A stretch of 64,000 bases of DNA from Fermentimonas sp. (GTDB taxonomy: Bacteria > Bacteroidota > Bacteroidia > Bacteroidales > Dysgonomonadaceae), in NCBI GenBank assembly GCA_015478775.1, contig JADMKP010000007.1:744001-808000 (forward strand). Reading direction: 5' to 3'. Positions 8,360 through 17,987 of the stretch are shown in pieces. Position 1 is the stretch's first letter. Every line of letters begins with the position of its first letter. Position numbers and translations under genes: made by a program. The notes beneath the pieces are model-generated. The model worked only from the letters and a program-made list of their open reading frames with translations. It did no database searches and was not told the origin of the DNA.

Positions 8360-9868
8360 TTATTTGTTGAATTCAAAATCATCAAGATAGAAGAATCCCG
8401 ATCCTCCGTGACCTTCAGCTCCAAACTGAATTACAATACGGTCGTAATCTTCTCTACCAGCAACATCAGAGAAATTGAACTCAAGCTCATGCCACTTGTT
8501 TAGTTCAAGATCAGCTTTCACTATTTCGGTTTGTCCTTCCCACGGAGCAGGATGGTCGCTATCTTGAAGTTTAATTGCCAGTTGAGGCAATAACTTCTTG
8601 TTGGCAATCCAATCCCCTGCCACAGCATTTTCTGTAGAATAATCATTGAAAGAAGGTATAAACACCTTCACTCTAATCTTATTTTGGGTAGTTAGATCGA
8701 ATTTATAATTTGGAGCAGTGAATGACAAGTTGCTATAAAATCCGTTAGATTTCCAGTAACGAAAAACATTCAATGATTCGTTTATAGGAAGTGGCACAGG
8801 GTTACCAATTACAGCACTCTTAGCAGCACCGCCCATATCGTCCTGGCTTAACACAAGATATTCATCACCTTCAAAGTCTTCGAATAGAGGTACTGCTTTT
8901 AATGTTTTAGGTGCAGGAGGAGCTTCAACATTTAGCTCTTCTAGAGTATAAACAAATACCCAATCTTGACTTTCAACAGTATTGTTTGCTCTTAATGCCA
9001 TTACTTCCTCAGTCTGATATATAATTTCATATTCTTGAGTACCGGCATAGTAACCCATATATGCATTTCCAGATAAAGTTAGAACAGGATATTCGCCAGA
9101 CTCTTCAAGTGAGAAAGTATATTCACCTCCTGAATATGTAAACATAGCGTCATCACCACTTGTTGCATGCACGTTAAAACCGCCCACACTTGCTGAACTT
9201 GCAACCCTTCCATATCCTTCATTACCATCTTTCTCTATTATTAGCTGCACGCCATTTTGAATAAAGGTGAATTTTGAAGAATACATCTCCTGATCAGCTT
9301 TTTCATTAGGACCAGCTGCCCACCATTCTTGGCTGCGAGAACCTTGGGGTCCTAAGCCCATATGTCCGTTAACATTAAATCCTGCTGCTTTAACCTCAGC
9401 TGCAAAATTATTGTATTGATCAAAGACCCAAGTCTTACCCTCGGCATTATCAGCACCACCAGTTAAGTTATTATATGCAGGTGTATCTACCAGACTAAAA
9501 TCGTTCACAGAAAAGTTTACCACAATACTCCTTTTGGCTACAGATCCGTTAGCCGAATGAATAGAAAGAGTAACAGTATATTCTCCTGCAAAAGGATAAA
9601 TACCAGTTGCAGTTGGCCTGCTTCCAGAAGCGCCATTGCCCAAATCCCAGCGTATTGCATAAACACCGTCACTTGGCAAGTCTGTTGTGTTTGTGTACGT
9701 TATTACGTTATCACTATTAGGAGAAACAGACTGTGTAAATGACACCATATCATCTGTTATAGTTGGCACCTTCGAAAGGGAATAATCATCCATCTCTTGT
9801 GGACTACATGCCGATATAGCAACAAGCAGCATTAATATCCACGATAATTGTTTTATTATATTCATCAT
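8360..9868 (-). CDS. PKD-domain surface glycan-binding lipoprotein (SGBP-like)
   Basis: A 502-residue lipoprotein (lipobox Cys21, AISAC). Residues about 40-120 look like a PKD domain (IRWDLGNGASGSRPTATGIYPFAGEYTVTLSI). Residues about 150-320 form a Trp-rich beta domain containing TWVFDQYNNF and EYTFSLEESGEYPVLTLSG. The last 170 residues resemble a carbohydrate-binding jelly roll ending in FFYLDDFEF, as in CBM4/6/11-type modules. No catalytic residues were recognised. The position directly after susD fits the SGBP-B slot of a polysaccharide utilisation locus, so its role should be capture of beta-glucan at the cell surface. The assignment rests on domain layout and context. Confidence 0.75.
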   Translation of the reverse strand: MMNIIKQLSWILMLLVAISACSPQEMDDYSLSKVPTITDDMVSFTQSVSPNSDNVITYTNTTDLPSDGVYAIRWDLGNGASGSRPTATGIYPFAGEYTVTLSIHSANGSVAKRSIVVNFSVNDFSLVDTPAYNNLTGGADNAEGKTWVFDQYNNFAAEVKAAGFNVNGHMGLGPQGSRSQEWWAAGPNEKADQEMYSSKFTFIQNGVQLIIEKDGNEGYGRVASSASVGGFNVHATSGDDAMFTYSGGEYTFSLEESGEYPVLTLSGNAYMGYYAGTQEYEIIYQTEEVMALRANNTVESQDWVFVYTLEELNVEAPPAPKTLKAVPLFEDFEGDEYLVLSQDDMGGAAKSAVIGNPVPLPINESLNVFRYWKSNGFYSNLSFTAPNYKFDLTTQNKIRVKVFIPSFNDYSTENAVAGDWIANKKLLPQLAIKLQDSDHPAPWEGQTEIVKADLELNKWHELEFNFSDVAGREDYDRIVIQFGAEGHGGSGFFYLDDFEFNK

Positions 9869-9907
9869 ATTATTTTCAATTTAAAGCAATTTGCTCAACA
9901 ATCATTA

Positions 9908-11437
9908 TTAATTATATCCCGGGTTCTGCTGCAATGCAAACTCGGTACCTGCAGTTCTGTCTATTTCCGACTGTGGAATAGGCAAATACTTCCAGTTATC
10001 ATTCCAAGTGCGCACACTATTGTACTCAGGCAAGTTTTCAGTTAGAATTGAAGTATCACCCCATCGAACTATATCCCAGAAACGCATTCCTTCACCAACA
10101 AATTCACGCCTGCGCTCAAGCTTAATGTTGTCGGCAGTTGCAGGAATTGGGTTTGAAGTTCCAAAAGCACGCTCGCGTACCATATCAAGGGCAGCTTGCG
10201 CTGTTAATGAACCTACGGGCGACTGTCCATGCATTACAATCATCTCGGCATAGTTTAACAGTGTCTCTGCATAACGGAACAATCTGATATTGTTAGCATA
10301 GTTTAAATCGACGTCACCTTGAGGATTATATCCCATACGAGCAGCATACTTTGCCATGAATAGACCAGTATCTTGAAAACGCACCGAGTAATTATCTGGG
10401 CTAAATCTATTTATAGAACCTTCGCGACGGCTATCACCCTCTTCATAAATATCCCAAGTAGTTTGACGAACAGGTCCAAATCCCCATCCACCTTTAAAGT
10501 CTCCCAATTTACTTCCACCTATAAGCTCACTTGGAGAAATAAATGCAGGAAGGTTTGTTCCGTAGCCCTGCCATCCATTATCCCAAATCTTACCTTCTGG
10601 AAGATGATTCACTTCAAAAATAGATTCTTTGCTAAACTCATTTTGGTCTAACCACATATCAGCAAAATCCTCAAACAGCTCAAATTCATTACTATTAATT
10701 ATCTCTGCCATATCTGCAGTAACCTCTGCATATCTGCTTTGATCTTTCTGATACATAACAACACGAGCTTTAAGCATAAGTGCAGTTGCTTTATTCACTC
10801 TACCCAAATCACTTCCAGTAGAATTCATATCTAACCAACCATCAGTTGTAGCTACATCAATATCTTCCATAATCTCAGCATACACCTCATCAGCAGTATA
10901 CTGTCTTGTCATATAAGGAGCTTCGGTCAATGGTTCTTCAAAATAGGGTACATTTCCCCAAAATTTCCATAACCAATGAGTATAGTATGCACGAAGATAA
11001 TGAGCCTCGGCCTTATATTGATTAAGTTTATCCTCATCCACATCAACCGCATTCTCACAAGCACTTATGGCATTATTGCTTCGTGCAATTCCTGTAAAGA
11101 AGATACTCCACAACCCATCAAGCGATTGCTGAGGAGTTGTAGTATATAAAGATAAGAGATAAAGTTGATGCTGGTCTCCCGCATCACCACCACCCTTAAA
11201 AATATCATCAGAGCGCAGATCCGACATAAATGGAATACTGCTATAATTCTGAGCGGCATAACTATCAAACAGCATAATCTGATATGTTGATGCAAGGTTA
11301 GCTAAAATTGCTCCCTCATATGCAGGCGCACCCGCCTCTTGTTTCTCAGTGGATGAAGCACTCAGGAAATCGTCACTACATCCGTTCACTCCTAAAATAA
11401 GGAGAGCTGTTACGAGTATATATATTGTTTTTTTCAT
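9908..11437 (-). CDS. SusD/RagB-family outer-membrane glycan-binding lipoprotein
   Basis: A 509-residue SusD homologue. The signal ends in lipobox Cys20 (LGVNGC|SDDFLS). The N-terminal TPR-like region includes LKARVVMYQKD and AEAHYLRAYYTHWLWKFWGNVPYF, and the conserved C-terminal SusD motif RRREFVGEGMRFWDIVRWG is present. SusD proteins form the lid of the SusC channel and bind the polysaccharide or oligosaccharide. The gene lies 18 bases downstream of susC, in the usual order. The neighbouring GH16 and GH3 genes make beta-glucan the likely ligand; this is inferred from context. Confidence 0.92.
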   Translation of the reverse strand: MKKTIYILVTALLILGVNGCSDDFLSASSTEKQEAGAPAYEGAILANLASTYQIMLFDSYAAQNYSSIPFMSDLRSDDIFKGGGDAGDQHQLYLLSLYTTTPQQSLDGLWSIFFTGIARSNNAISACENAVDVDEDKLNQYKAEAHYLRAYYTHWLWKFWGNVPYFEEPLTEAPYMTRQYTADEVYAEIMEDIDVATTDGWLDMNSTGSDLGRVNKATALMLKARVVMYQKDQSRYAEVTADMAEIINSNEFELFEDFADMWLDQNEFSKESIFEVNHLPEGKIWDNGWQGYGTNLPAFISPSELIGGSKLGDFKGGWGFGPVRQTTWDIYEEGDSRREGSINRFSPDNYSVRFQDTGLFMAKYAARMGYNPQGDVDLNYANNIRLFRYAETLLNYAEMIVMHGQSPVGSLTAQAALDMVRERAFGTSNPIPATADNIKLERRREFVGEGMRFWDIVRWGDTSILTENLPEYNSVRTWNDNWKYLPIPQSEIDRTAGTEFALQQNPGYN

Positions 11438-11455
11438 TTGTTTGAAATATTAAGA

Positions 11456-14400
11456 TTAGAATGTAATGTTAGCTCCAACCGAAACTGTTCTAGACTGAGG
11501 ATAGATACCACGGTCTATACCAATAGTAGTGTAACCTCCCGAAGCAATCTCAGGATCAAAACCATCATAAGAAGTAAATGTGAATAAGTTATCTGCCGAT
11601 ACATAAACTCTCAATCTTTGAACAGCAAATCTTCTGGTAACATCAGCAGGCAGAGTATATCCTAACTGAGCCGATTTAAGTCTCATATAAGACCCATCTT
11701 TTACATATAAATCAGATGAACGCCAGTTACCGTTAGGATTGGCAGAAGTCATTCTTGGAATATGGTTAGATGTTCCTTCACCATGCCAGCGATCTAAGAT
11801 CCATGCCGGACGGTTATTCAAAGGAATATCACCACGTTGCGAGAAGTCGTAAACATCATTACCAATAGTTCCCTGAAAGAAAAGATTCATATCAAGACCT
11901 TTCCAATCGGCCGATAATGTAAGTCCATATGTCCAGTCGGGCATACCTTTACCAATCTTTGTTTTATCCGCATCACTAATAACACCATCATTATTAAGAT
12001 CCACAAAACGAACATCACCAGGTAAAGCAGCAGCTTGAAGTTTCTCACCATCAGCACTTGTATGTGCTTCAACCTCAGCTTGATTTTGGAAAATGCCATC
12101 AGTTACAAATCCGTAGAAGTATGGAAATACCTCACCATTCATACCCTTCACATAACTTCCAACACCCGATGCTCCGGCGCTCTCATAAATTTGTTCACCT
12201 GTTTCGTTACCCAAATTGATAAGCTTATTCTGTAAGTACGAAGCATTTGCTGTAATAGAGTAATTAAAATCACCAATATTATTAATCCAGCCAGTTTCAA
12301 ATTCAATACCCCAGTTCTCCATATCACCAACGTTTGCAATAGGAGCACCAATACCCACATAAGAAGGAATTGGCTGATACATCAACATATCTATAGTCTG
12401 TTTCTTAAAATAGTCTACAGAAAATGTAAGAGCACTTCTCAAAAAGCGAGTATCAATACCGATGTTAATCTGCGAAGACTCTTCCCATTTAACATCCGGA
12501 TTAGGAATATATCCCGGAGAACTTCCATACTGCATCTGTCCCGAATTCTCTCCAACTTTACTAAGATCTTCAACAACATCATAACCACCACCAAAATAGT
12601 AGTTCTGACCACCATTCATAAGAGAAGTATAAAGGAACTGTCCAATCCGGTCGTTACCATTCTTACCCCAACTAGCACGAACTTTCATATAATCAAACCA
12701 CTCGGGTCTGCCACCCATAAACTCTTCGTTAGTAACATTCCAACCAGCAGAGAAAGAAGGGAAAACACCCCACTTATTACCTGGTCCAAAAACTGAAGAA
12801 CCATCACGACGAACAGTAGCCTGAACCATATACTTCTCGTCATAGTTATAGTCTATCCTACCAAAATAAGAAGCCCTTGCGGTGAAGTTATAACCACCCG
12901 TTCCTCCCCATACACGCTCATCTTTTGGATCGGCAATAGCATAATTTATATTAGCCTTACTAGGATCATTCTCTAGCAAATCCCTATCATTTCCACCTAA
13001 ATTACGATAGCTGTATTTAGAAGCCGATTGCCCCAATACAAATGACAAGTTATGAACATCTTCAAAAGACTTATTGTAAGAGAAATAATTCTCAACCTGC
13101 CATGTATAACCTCTGTTCATTTCACTCTGAACAGTACTAAACTGCTGGTCTTTACCTTGAGTAGCTAAGAAATATGGGAAAGAATAAGCATCGTATCCCC
13201 AGAAAGCCATGTCGAAACCATAACTGCTTCTGAATTTCAATTCAGGTATAATAGTAAGCTCTGCCCATAAAGATCCAACCAGCTTGTCAGAATTATTTAA
13301 ACCAGCAGTAGGCTGATGCAACATGCCCACGGGGTTTGCAATTTCCTGAAAACCAGATGGAGGTATAGAAAACACCCTATCACCATTACGTACAGCATGA
13401 GGATATTGCGCTAAAATAGAAGCAGAAGTCGCTTCATCAGCATAAACAGGCACAAGAGGAGAGAACGAAAGTGCACTACCTAAAATAGAACCATACTCAG
13501 AGTTAGTTTCAATACCGGTAGATTTATCTCTCGAGTAACCCACATTAACCCCAAGATCAACATTATTTAAAAACGATCTCTCAAGAGTTTCAAATATATT
13601 ATAAGTAGAGTTTGAGCGTAAACTATAACGACTATAATTAGATCTGTCGAAATTACCCCCAACAATACCCGCTTGATCAAAATAACCAAAAGAGAGGAAA
13701 TAGCTGGCCTTTTCAGTACCACCCGAAACGCTTACCTGATGATTCTGAACAGGTGCATTAAAATAGAATGTTTCCTCTTGCCAGTCCGTGCCGTTACCTG
13801 CAGAAGACATTTGCTCGGCGTTGAATAAAGGCAGGTTGCCATCATTCAATCTCGATTCATTCATGATAACCATATATTCGCCGGCATTCAAAATTTCTCT
13901 TTTCTTCCATGGATTTTGCCAACCATAGCTAACATCATAATTGATAGTTGCTTTACCTGTTGCACCCTTCTTTGTAGTAACAAGAATAACACCGTTAGCA
14001 GCACGCGATCCATAAATTGCAGCAGAAGCAGCATCCTTAAGAATTTCAACCGATGCAATATCAACAGGATTAAGGTAGCTAATACCACCACCAACTTCCA
14101 TTCCGTCGACAATATATAAAGGCTCACTATTATTAATTGTACCAATACCTCTAATCCTAACTTTAGAGTCGGACCCTGGTTGTCCCGAGCTTTGAGTAAT
14201 CTGCACACCCGATACCTTACCTTTCAGAGCATCCTCAACGCGCGTTGGGCGAGTAACATTAAGCTCCTCAGCAGTTACCTGACTAATAGCAGCTGTTACA
14301 ACACTCTTACGCTGAACACCATAACCCACTACAACCAACTCATCAAGTAGCTCAGAATCCTCACTTAACCTTACATTCAATGATGTTTGATTAGATATAG

Positions 14401-14926
14401 TAAACTCTTGATCAACATATCCAATAAACGAGAATCTTAAAGAAGAACCTCTTGGAATAATCATACTATAATTACCATTTACATCAGTAACAGTACCAAT
14501 AGTAGTGCCCGGAACCACAATATTAGCACCAATAATAGGTTCCCCCTCATCGTCTAATACCGTTCCCCTAAGTGTAACCTCCTGCTGTTGCCCTTGACCC
14601 ACCTGATTAGTAGCCTGAGGCCTATCAAAAATATAAATCTTATTGTCCCTGACCTCATATCCAATATTTCTGGAAGTCAGCAACTCATTTAAAACCTGCG
14701 ATAAATCAGCATCCGTTACATTAATAGATACTGCATCACTTAAATCCACCGCTTCCTTGCTATATGCCAAGGAATAATCTGTCTGTTCAGTTATACTTTC
14801 CAAGACAGTTCTCAAATTTTGCCCACTAAAATTCAGACTAACCTTTTGCGCAGAGCTAAACATAGTGCTCAACACAAAAAGTGTAATCAGAAATGTAAAG
14901 CGCTTTCTAGTTGGAAATCTTCCCAT
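11456..14926 (-). CDS. SusC/RagA-family TonB-dependent transporter with N-terminal STN domain
   Basis: A 1156-residue outer-membrane transporter. After the signal peptide (about residues 1-26), residues 28-100 form an STN (secretin/TonB short N-terminal) domain: VSLNFSGQNLRTVLESITEQ. Next come a carboxypeptidase-regulatory-like domain (TLRGTVLDDEGEPIIGANIV), a TonB-box region (DELVVVGYGVQRKS), the plug with SusC signatures (VRIRGIGTINNSEPLYIVDG, AASAAIYGSRAANGVILVTTKKG) and a 22-strand barrel ending in aromatic SVGANITF. STN-bearing SusC proteins usually signal to a FecR-type anti-sigma factor; a FecR/ECF pair lies 7 kb upstream on the same strand. The import substrate is probably a beta-glucan oligosaccharide. 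Confidence 0.93.
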   Translation of the reverse strand: MGRFPTRKRFTFLITLFVLSTMFSSAQKVSLNFSGQNLRTVLESITEQTDYSLAYSKEAVDLSDAVSINVTDADLSQVLNELLTSRNIGYEVRDNKIYIFDRPQATNQVGQGQQQEVTLRGTVLDDEGEPIIGANIVVPGTTIGTVTDVNGNYSMIIPRGSSLRFSFIGYVDQEFTISNQTSLNVRLSEDSELLDELVVVGYGVQRKSVVTAAISQVTAEELNVTRPTRVEDALKGKVSGVQITQSSGQPGSDSKVRIRGIGTINNSEPLYIVDGMEVGGGISYLNPVDIASVEILKDAASAAIYGSRAANGVILVTTKKGATGKATINYDVSYGWQNPWKKREILNAGEYMVIMNESRLNDGNLPLFNAEQMSSAGNGTDWQEETFYFNAPVQNHQVSVSGGTEKASYFLSFGYFDQAGIVGGNFDRSNYSRYSLRSNSTYNIFETLERSFLNNVDLGVNVGYSRDKSTGIETNSEYGSILGSALSFSPLVPVYADEATSASILAQYPHAVRNGDRVFSIPPSGFQEIANPVGMLHQPTAGLNNSDKLVGSLWAELTIIPELKFRSSYGFDMAFWGYDAYSFPYFLATQGKDQQFSTVQSEMNRGYTWQVENYFSYNKSFEDVHNLSFVLGQSASKYSYRNLGGNDRDLLENDPSKANINYAIADPKDERVWGGTGGYNFTARASYFGRIDYNYDEKYMVQATVRRDGSSVFGPGNKWGVFPSFSAGWNVTNEEFMGGRPEWFDYMKVRASWGKNGNDRIGQFLYTSLMNGGQNYYFGGGYDVVEDLSKVGENSGQMQYGSSPGYIPNPDVKWEESSQINIGIDTRFLRSALTFSVDYFKKQTIDMLMYQPIPSYVGIGAPIANVGDMENWGIEFETGWINNIGDFNYSITANASYLQNKLINLGNETGEQIYESAGASGVGSYVKGMNGEVFPYFYGFVTDGIFQNQAEVEAHTSADGEKLQAAALPGDVRFVDLNNDGVISDADKTKIGKGMPDWTYGLTLSADWKGLDMNLFFQGTIGNDVYDFSQRGDIPLNNRPAWILDRWHGEGTSNHIPRMTSANPNGNWRSSDLYVKDGSYMRLKSAQLGYTLPADVTRRFAVQRLRVYVSADNLFTFTSYDGFDPEIASGGYTTIGIDRGIYPQSRTVSVGANITF

Positions 14927-15069
14927 GGTTGTTTGTATTACATGTTAAATTAATAATTAGGTTTCTCTCTCAATATTATTTTATCGAGTATCTAACTATT
15001 GACACAGGAGATTATAAAAAGTATTAGTAAAAGTTGATTTTTAACAATTTAAATATTTATTTTAATATA

Positions 15070-15077
15070 CAAACATA
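15070..15077 (-). promoter_or_regulatory. Candidate -7 promoter element for the susC operon
   Basis: On the minus strand the bases read TATGTTTG, matching TAnnTTTG, about 145 bases upstream of the susC ATG. No TTTG is found at the expected -33 spacing. Instead a perfect palindrome GAAGCGCTTC (15083-15092) lies between the -7 and -33 positions, compatible with an activator or an alternative sigma factor. Confidence 0.4.
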
Positions 15078-15164
15078 GATCAGAAGCGCTTCACATTGAT
15101 TTTACGCTCTTTTACGGCAATCTCAAAATCGTCGAGTTTTGATAATTTTGTTGCCTTTATTTAA

Positions 15165-17987
15165 TTAATCATCTGTTTTCTGTGCAAAGAACTTCTTTAC
15201 GTTTATTTGTCTCGTTTTCACAACAATATCAAATGGCTCCAATTTCACAACTCCACCACCTTCAATAATAAAGCCTTTCACCGTATTTTCAATTTCTGTG
15301 TGCTCAGGAAGAGTTCTCACATCCAATGTAATAGAGTATTCACCTGTTGGGAGGAAAGTAATGAAGTTGCCCTGACCATCTGAAACAGCCGTCTGCCTCA
15401 GCTTCCCATCATTACTAGTTATAGTAAATCTGAACCCTTCATTTCTTTGTTTTATTTCAATACTATTCTCACCCACTATATAACGAATACTACCTTGCAA
15501 AGTGCCGCTCTGTCGCAACGGTATCTCTACACTCGTTTTGTAGCTATTAACCTCAATTTCCTGACGGCTAAACGACCACTCACCGGCCTGTAACTGCTTC
15601 ACATCATAACTACCAAAAGGCACCGAACTATATTTCACCTCCCCTTTCTCACCAGAGATAAAAGCCTTACGATCAATCTCAACCAAATAACCCTCAGCTG
15701 GCGCATCGCCCTTATCATATATGCCATTAGCGTTATAATCGTAATATACCTTAGCAATAATAGAACTTTTTCTTCCTTTTAGAGGTACACCACGCGAAAA
15801 ATTATATCTTACTCCCCCCTCAACATTAAAAATCTCCCTATTCCCCTGATTAGGATACTTATACCAGCTGCCCGTAAGTATAAATGACACCCTATTACTA
15901 GGAGTATAAGTAGTATTAAGATTAACAGACGGAATAGCACCCTGATAAACATCATTAGAGAAATTAACACCAGATGATATTCTAAATTTATTCGATAACT
16001 GATGATTAACCGACGCCGATGCCGTAAACCTAGTAAAAACCTTCTCTTGTCGTTGCGCCATCACCTGCTCAAACAAATAATAAGCACCCTGTTGCCAAGA
16101 AGTACCCATAGTAATCCATTTATAAGAGAAGCTTAGAGAAGCTTTCCCTTGCGAAACAATATCCTTGCTAATAGGATTCTTAAAAAACCCACCCTCAATA
16201 GTACCAAATAAAGAGTACTTCCAAGCAGGATTCTGCCATCTCCACTGCCACCCCATTCTATGAGACGTCATATTTAAATTAGCCCCATCATTATCATCCC
16301 CAACAAGATAAGAATAAGAAGACGAACTCTCCCTTTGATGTTGATAATTTAAAGAGTTATTGAAATTTTTAATTGAAGGCAACGAGATAGATATATTGCC
16401 ATTCTGATTTTCAGAATTATAATTATAATCGTAGCTATACGATTTAGGATTAGACCGATTATAGCTATAAGATAAATTCAGATTCATCCTATCAGATAAA
16501 CTCACACTACCATTTTGCATTAAAGAAAGCACCCCTTTTCTATTACCCGGAAAATAAGGGTCGCTATAAAAAGCCGAACCATTCAACTGAAGTTTATCTT
16601 CAACCCTCCCACTATATTTCATTTCCGCCGCACCAGAGTAGTGATTTTCACCAATCTCACTATAACTACCAGTGGCACCATGAGCAGCTAATTCCATATT
16701 CCAAGTATTACTAAAACGATATCTCCACTCCAAACTACCTAAATTAAAGATCGCCTTCTCATACGGATTCTTCTGATATACATATGTCGCTACAAGTCCG
16801 TTTTTCACATTATTGGCCCCCAGCTCACCCTTCACAAAATAAGAGTAATAGTCATCAAACCAAGGCCTCTCATCAACAAGGTTATAATTCTGATCAATAG
16901 CACCCACCGTAAACCTCTTACCCCCTTCTTTATCAGAAAAAAGAGCCTTCGCTCCCCTTCCATAAAGCGATAACTGAGTCTGCTCCTGCACATTTCCTAC
17001 CACAAACTGACTCTCATTTAATTGGTAAGTCAAAGAAGTATTAGAAACATACGGAAGAGGTTGAGTATTATATTTATATACGTTTCCTTTCAGATGCAGA
17101 TAACCCGCGGGCAAATCTAAGTATCCTCCTCCCTGTAGCTGCATTGTTTGCGAATTGAAGTTATACGTACGATAGCTCACTAAAACACCATTATCCAATG
17201 ACCCCTGACCCATAGAAAAAGCCTGATCCCTTAAAAAGCTATTGTAATTTCTATTAGAAATAATACTATGCACATTAACCGTCCTGGTCTCAACAATTTG
17301 CTTGTCCCTCCCCTTCAAAACCGATACCCTTACATCAAAACGCTCAGTAGCCAGGAGGTTGCTGCTTACCAAAAAAGAGTGTGTAAAATCACGTTGCTCA
17401 CCAGGATGCAAAGTAGCTGTCAGCTCAGTAAAAGGAGAAGCACCCTGTAGATTAGGCACATTAAAAACAATGTATACATCCTCAGTAATATTCCCACTAT
17501 TTCGCAGCGTCACGTTTATGCGAACCGAGTCATCCGGATTAGTTAAAAGATTAGACCTGTTATCAACCATCAGTAACAGCTGCTCACGCCTTTCAATCTG
17601 CAAAGAAGTGCCAGTACTATCTATAAATGCACCCTCATTATCCAGCAAATTATAAAGAACCTTTTTCTCAACAAAGTCCAAATTCTTAGTAAGAACAAGT
17701 TTAAAAGAAACAAAAGTGCTATCACCCGGCATCAAGTTAATTAATCTTTCGTTCTGAGACAGAGATCGTATACCTTCAGGGATATCCACCTTAACCCCAC
17801 CTTTAAAAATATCTTCAGATAAGTTGGTCACTATCAGCACATGACTAACCATTTGCCCCGTATTCGAGCTGTTAATAAGTTCAATAGATATCGGATTACC
17901 AGAAAACAAGCTCATCCCTCCACTAACAAGCAGAGATAACATTAAAAATCTAAATTTACAATTATTGTTTTTGGTAAAATGTGCCAT
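15165..17987 (-). CDS. Large outer-membrane barrel protein, usher-like, last gene of a pilus-like locus
   Basis: A 940-residue protein with an N-terminal signal ending near residue 30. Residues about 32-130 and 132-240 look like two Ig-like domains (MVSHVLIVTNLSEDIFKGG; VRINVTLRNSGNITEDVYIV). Residues about 245-745 are a run of alternating amphipathic strands rich in Tyr, Trp, Asn and Ser, as in a large beta-barrel. Residues about 745-830 are a carboxypeptidase-regulatory/SdrD-like Ig domain (YYDYNANGIYDKGDAPAEGY), followed by another Ig-like domain. Class 5 ushers also combine a barrel with D-N-N-G-type Ig domains, and this gene directly abuts the tip-like gene and follows a PapD-like chaperone. 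Usher function is inferred; no close family was recognised and no classical usher N-terminal domain is obvious. Confidence 0.6.
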   Translation of the reverse strand: MAHFTKNNNCKFRFLMLSLLVSGGMSLFSGNPISIELINSSNTGQMVSHVLIVTNLSEDIFKGGVKVDIPEGIRSLSQNERLINLMPGDSTFVSFKLVLTKNLDFVEKKVLYNLLDNEGAFIDSTGTSLQIERREQLLLMVDNRSNLLTNPDDSVRINVTLRNSGNITEDVYIVFNVPNLQGASPFTELTATLHPGEQRDFTHSFLVSSNLLATERFDVRVSVLKGRDKQIVETRTVNVHSIISNRNYNSFLRDQAFSMGQGSLDNGVLVSYRTYNFNSQTMQLQGGGYLDLPAGYLHLKGNVYKYNTQPLPYVSNTSLTYQLNESQFVVGNVQEQTQLSLYGRGAKALFSDKEGGKRFTVGAIDQNYNLVDERPWFDDYYSYFVKGELGANNVKNGLVATYVYQKNPYEKAIFNLGSLEWRYRFSNTWNMELAAHGATGSYSEIGENHYSGAAEMKYSGRVEDKLQLNGSAFYSDPYFPGNRKGVLSLMQNGSVSLSDRMNLNLSYSYNRSNPKSYSYDYNYNSENQNGNISISLPSIKNFNNSLNYQHQRESSSSYSYLVGDDNDGANLNMTSHRMGWQWRWQNPAWKYSLFGTIEGGFFKNPISKDIVSQGKASLSFSYKWITMGTSWQQGAYYLFEQVMAQRQEKVFTRFTASASVNHQLSNKFRISSGVNFSNDVYQGAIPSVNLNTTYTPSNRVSFILTGSWYKYPNQGNREIFNVEGGVRYNFSRGVPLKGRKSSIIAKVYYDYNANGIYDKGDAPAEGYLVEIDRKAFISGEKGEVKYSSVPFGSYDVKQLQAGEWSFSRQEIEVNSYKTSVEIPLRQSGTLQGSIRYIVGENSIEIKQRNEGFRFTITSNDGKLRQTAVSDGQGNFITFLPTGEYSITLDVRTLPEHTEIENTVKGFIIEGGGVVKLEPFDIVVKTRQINVKKFFAQKTDD

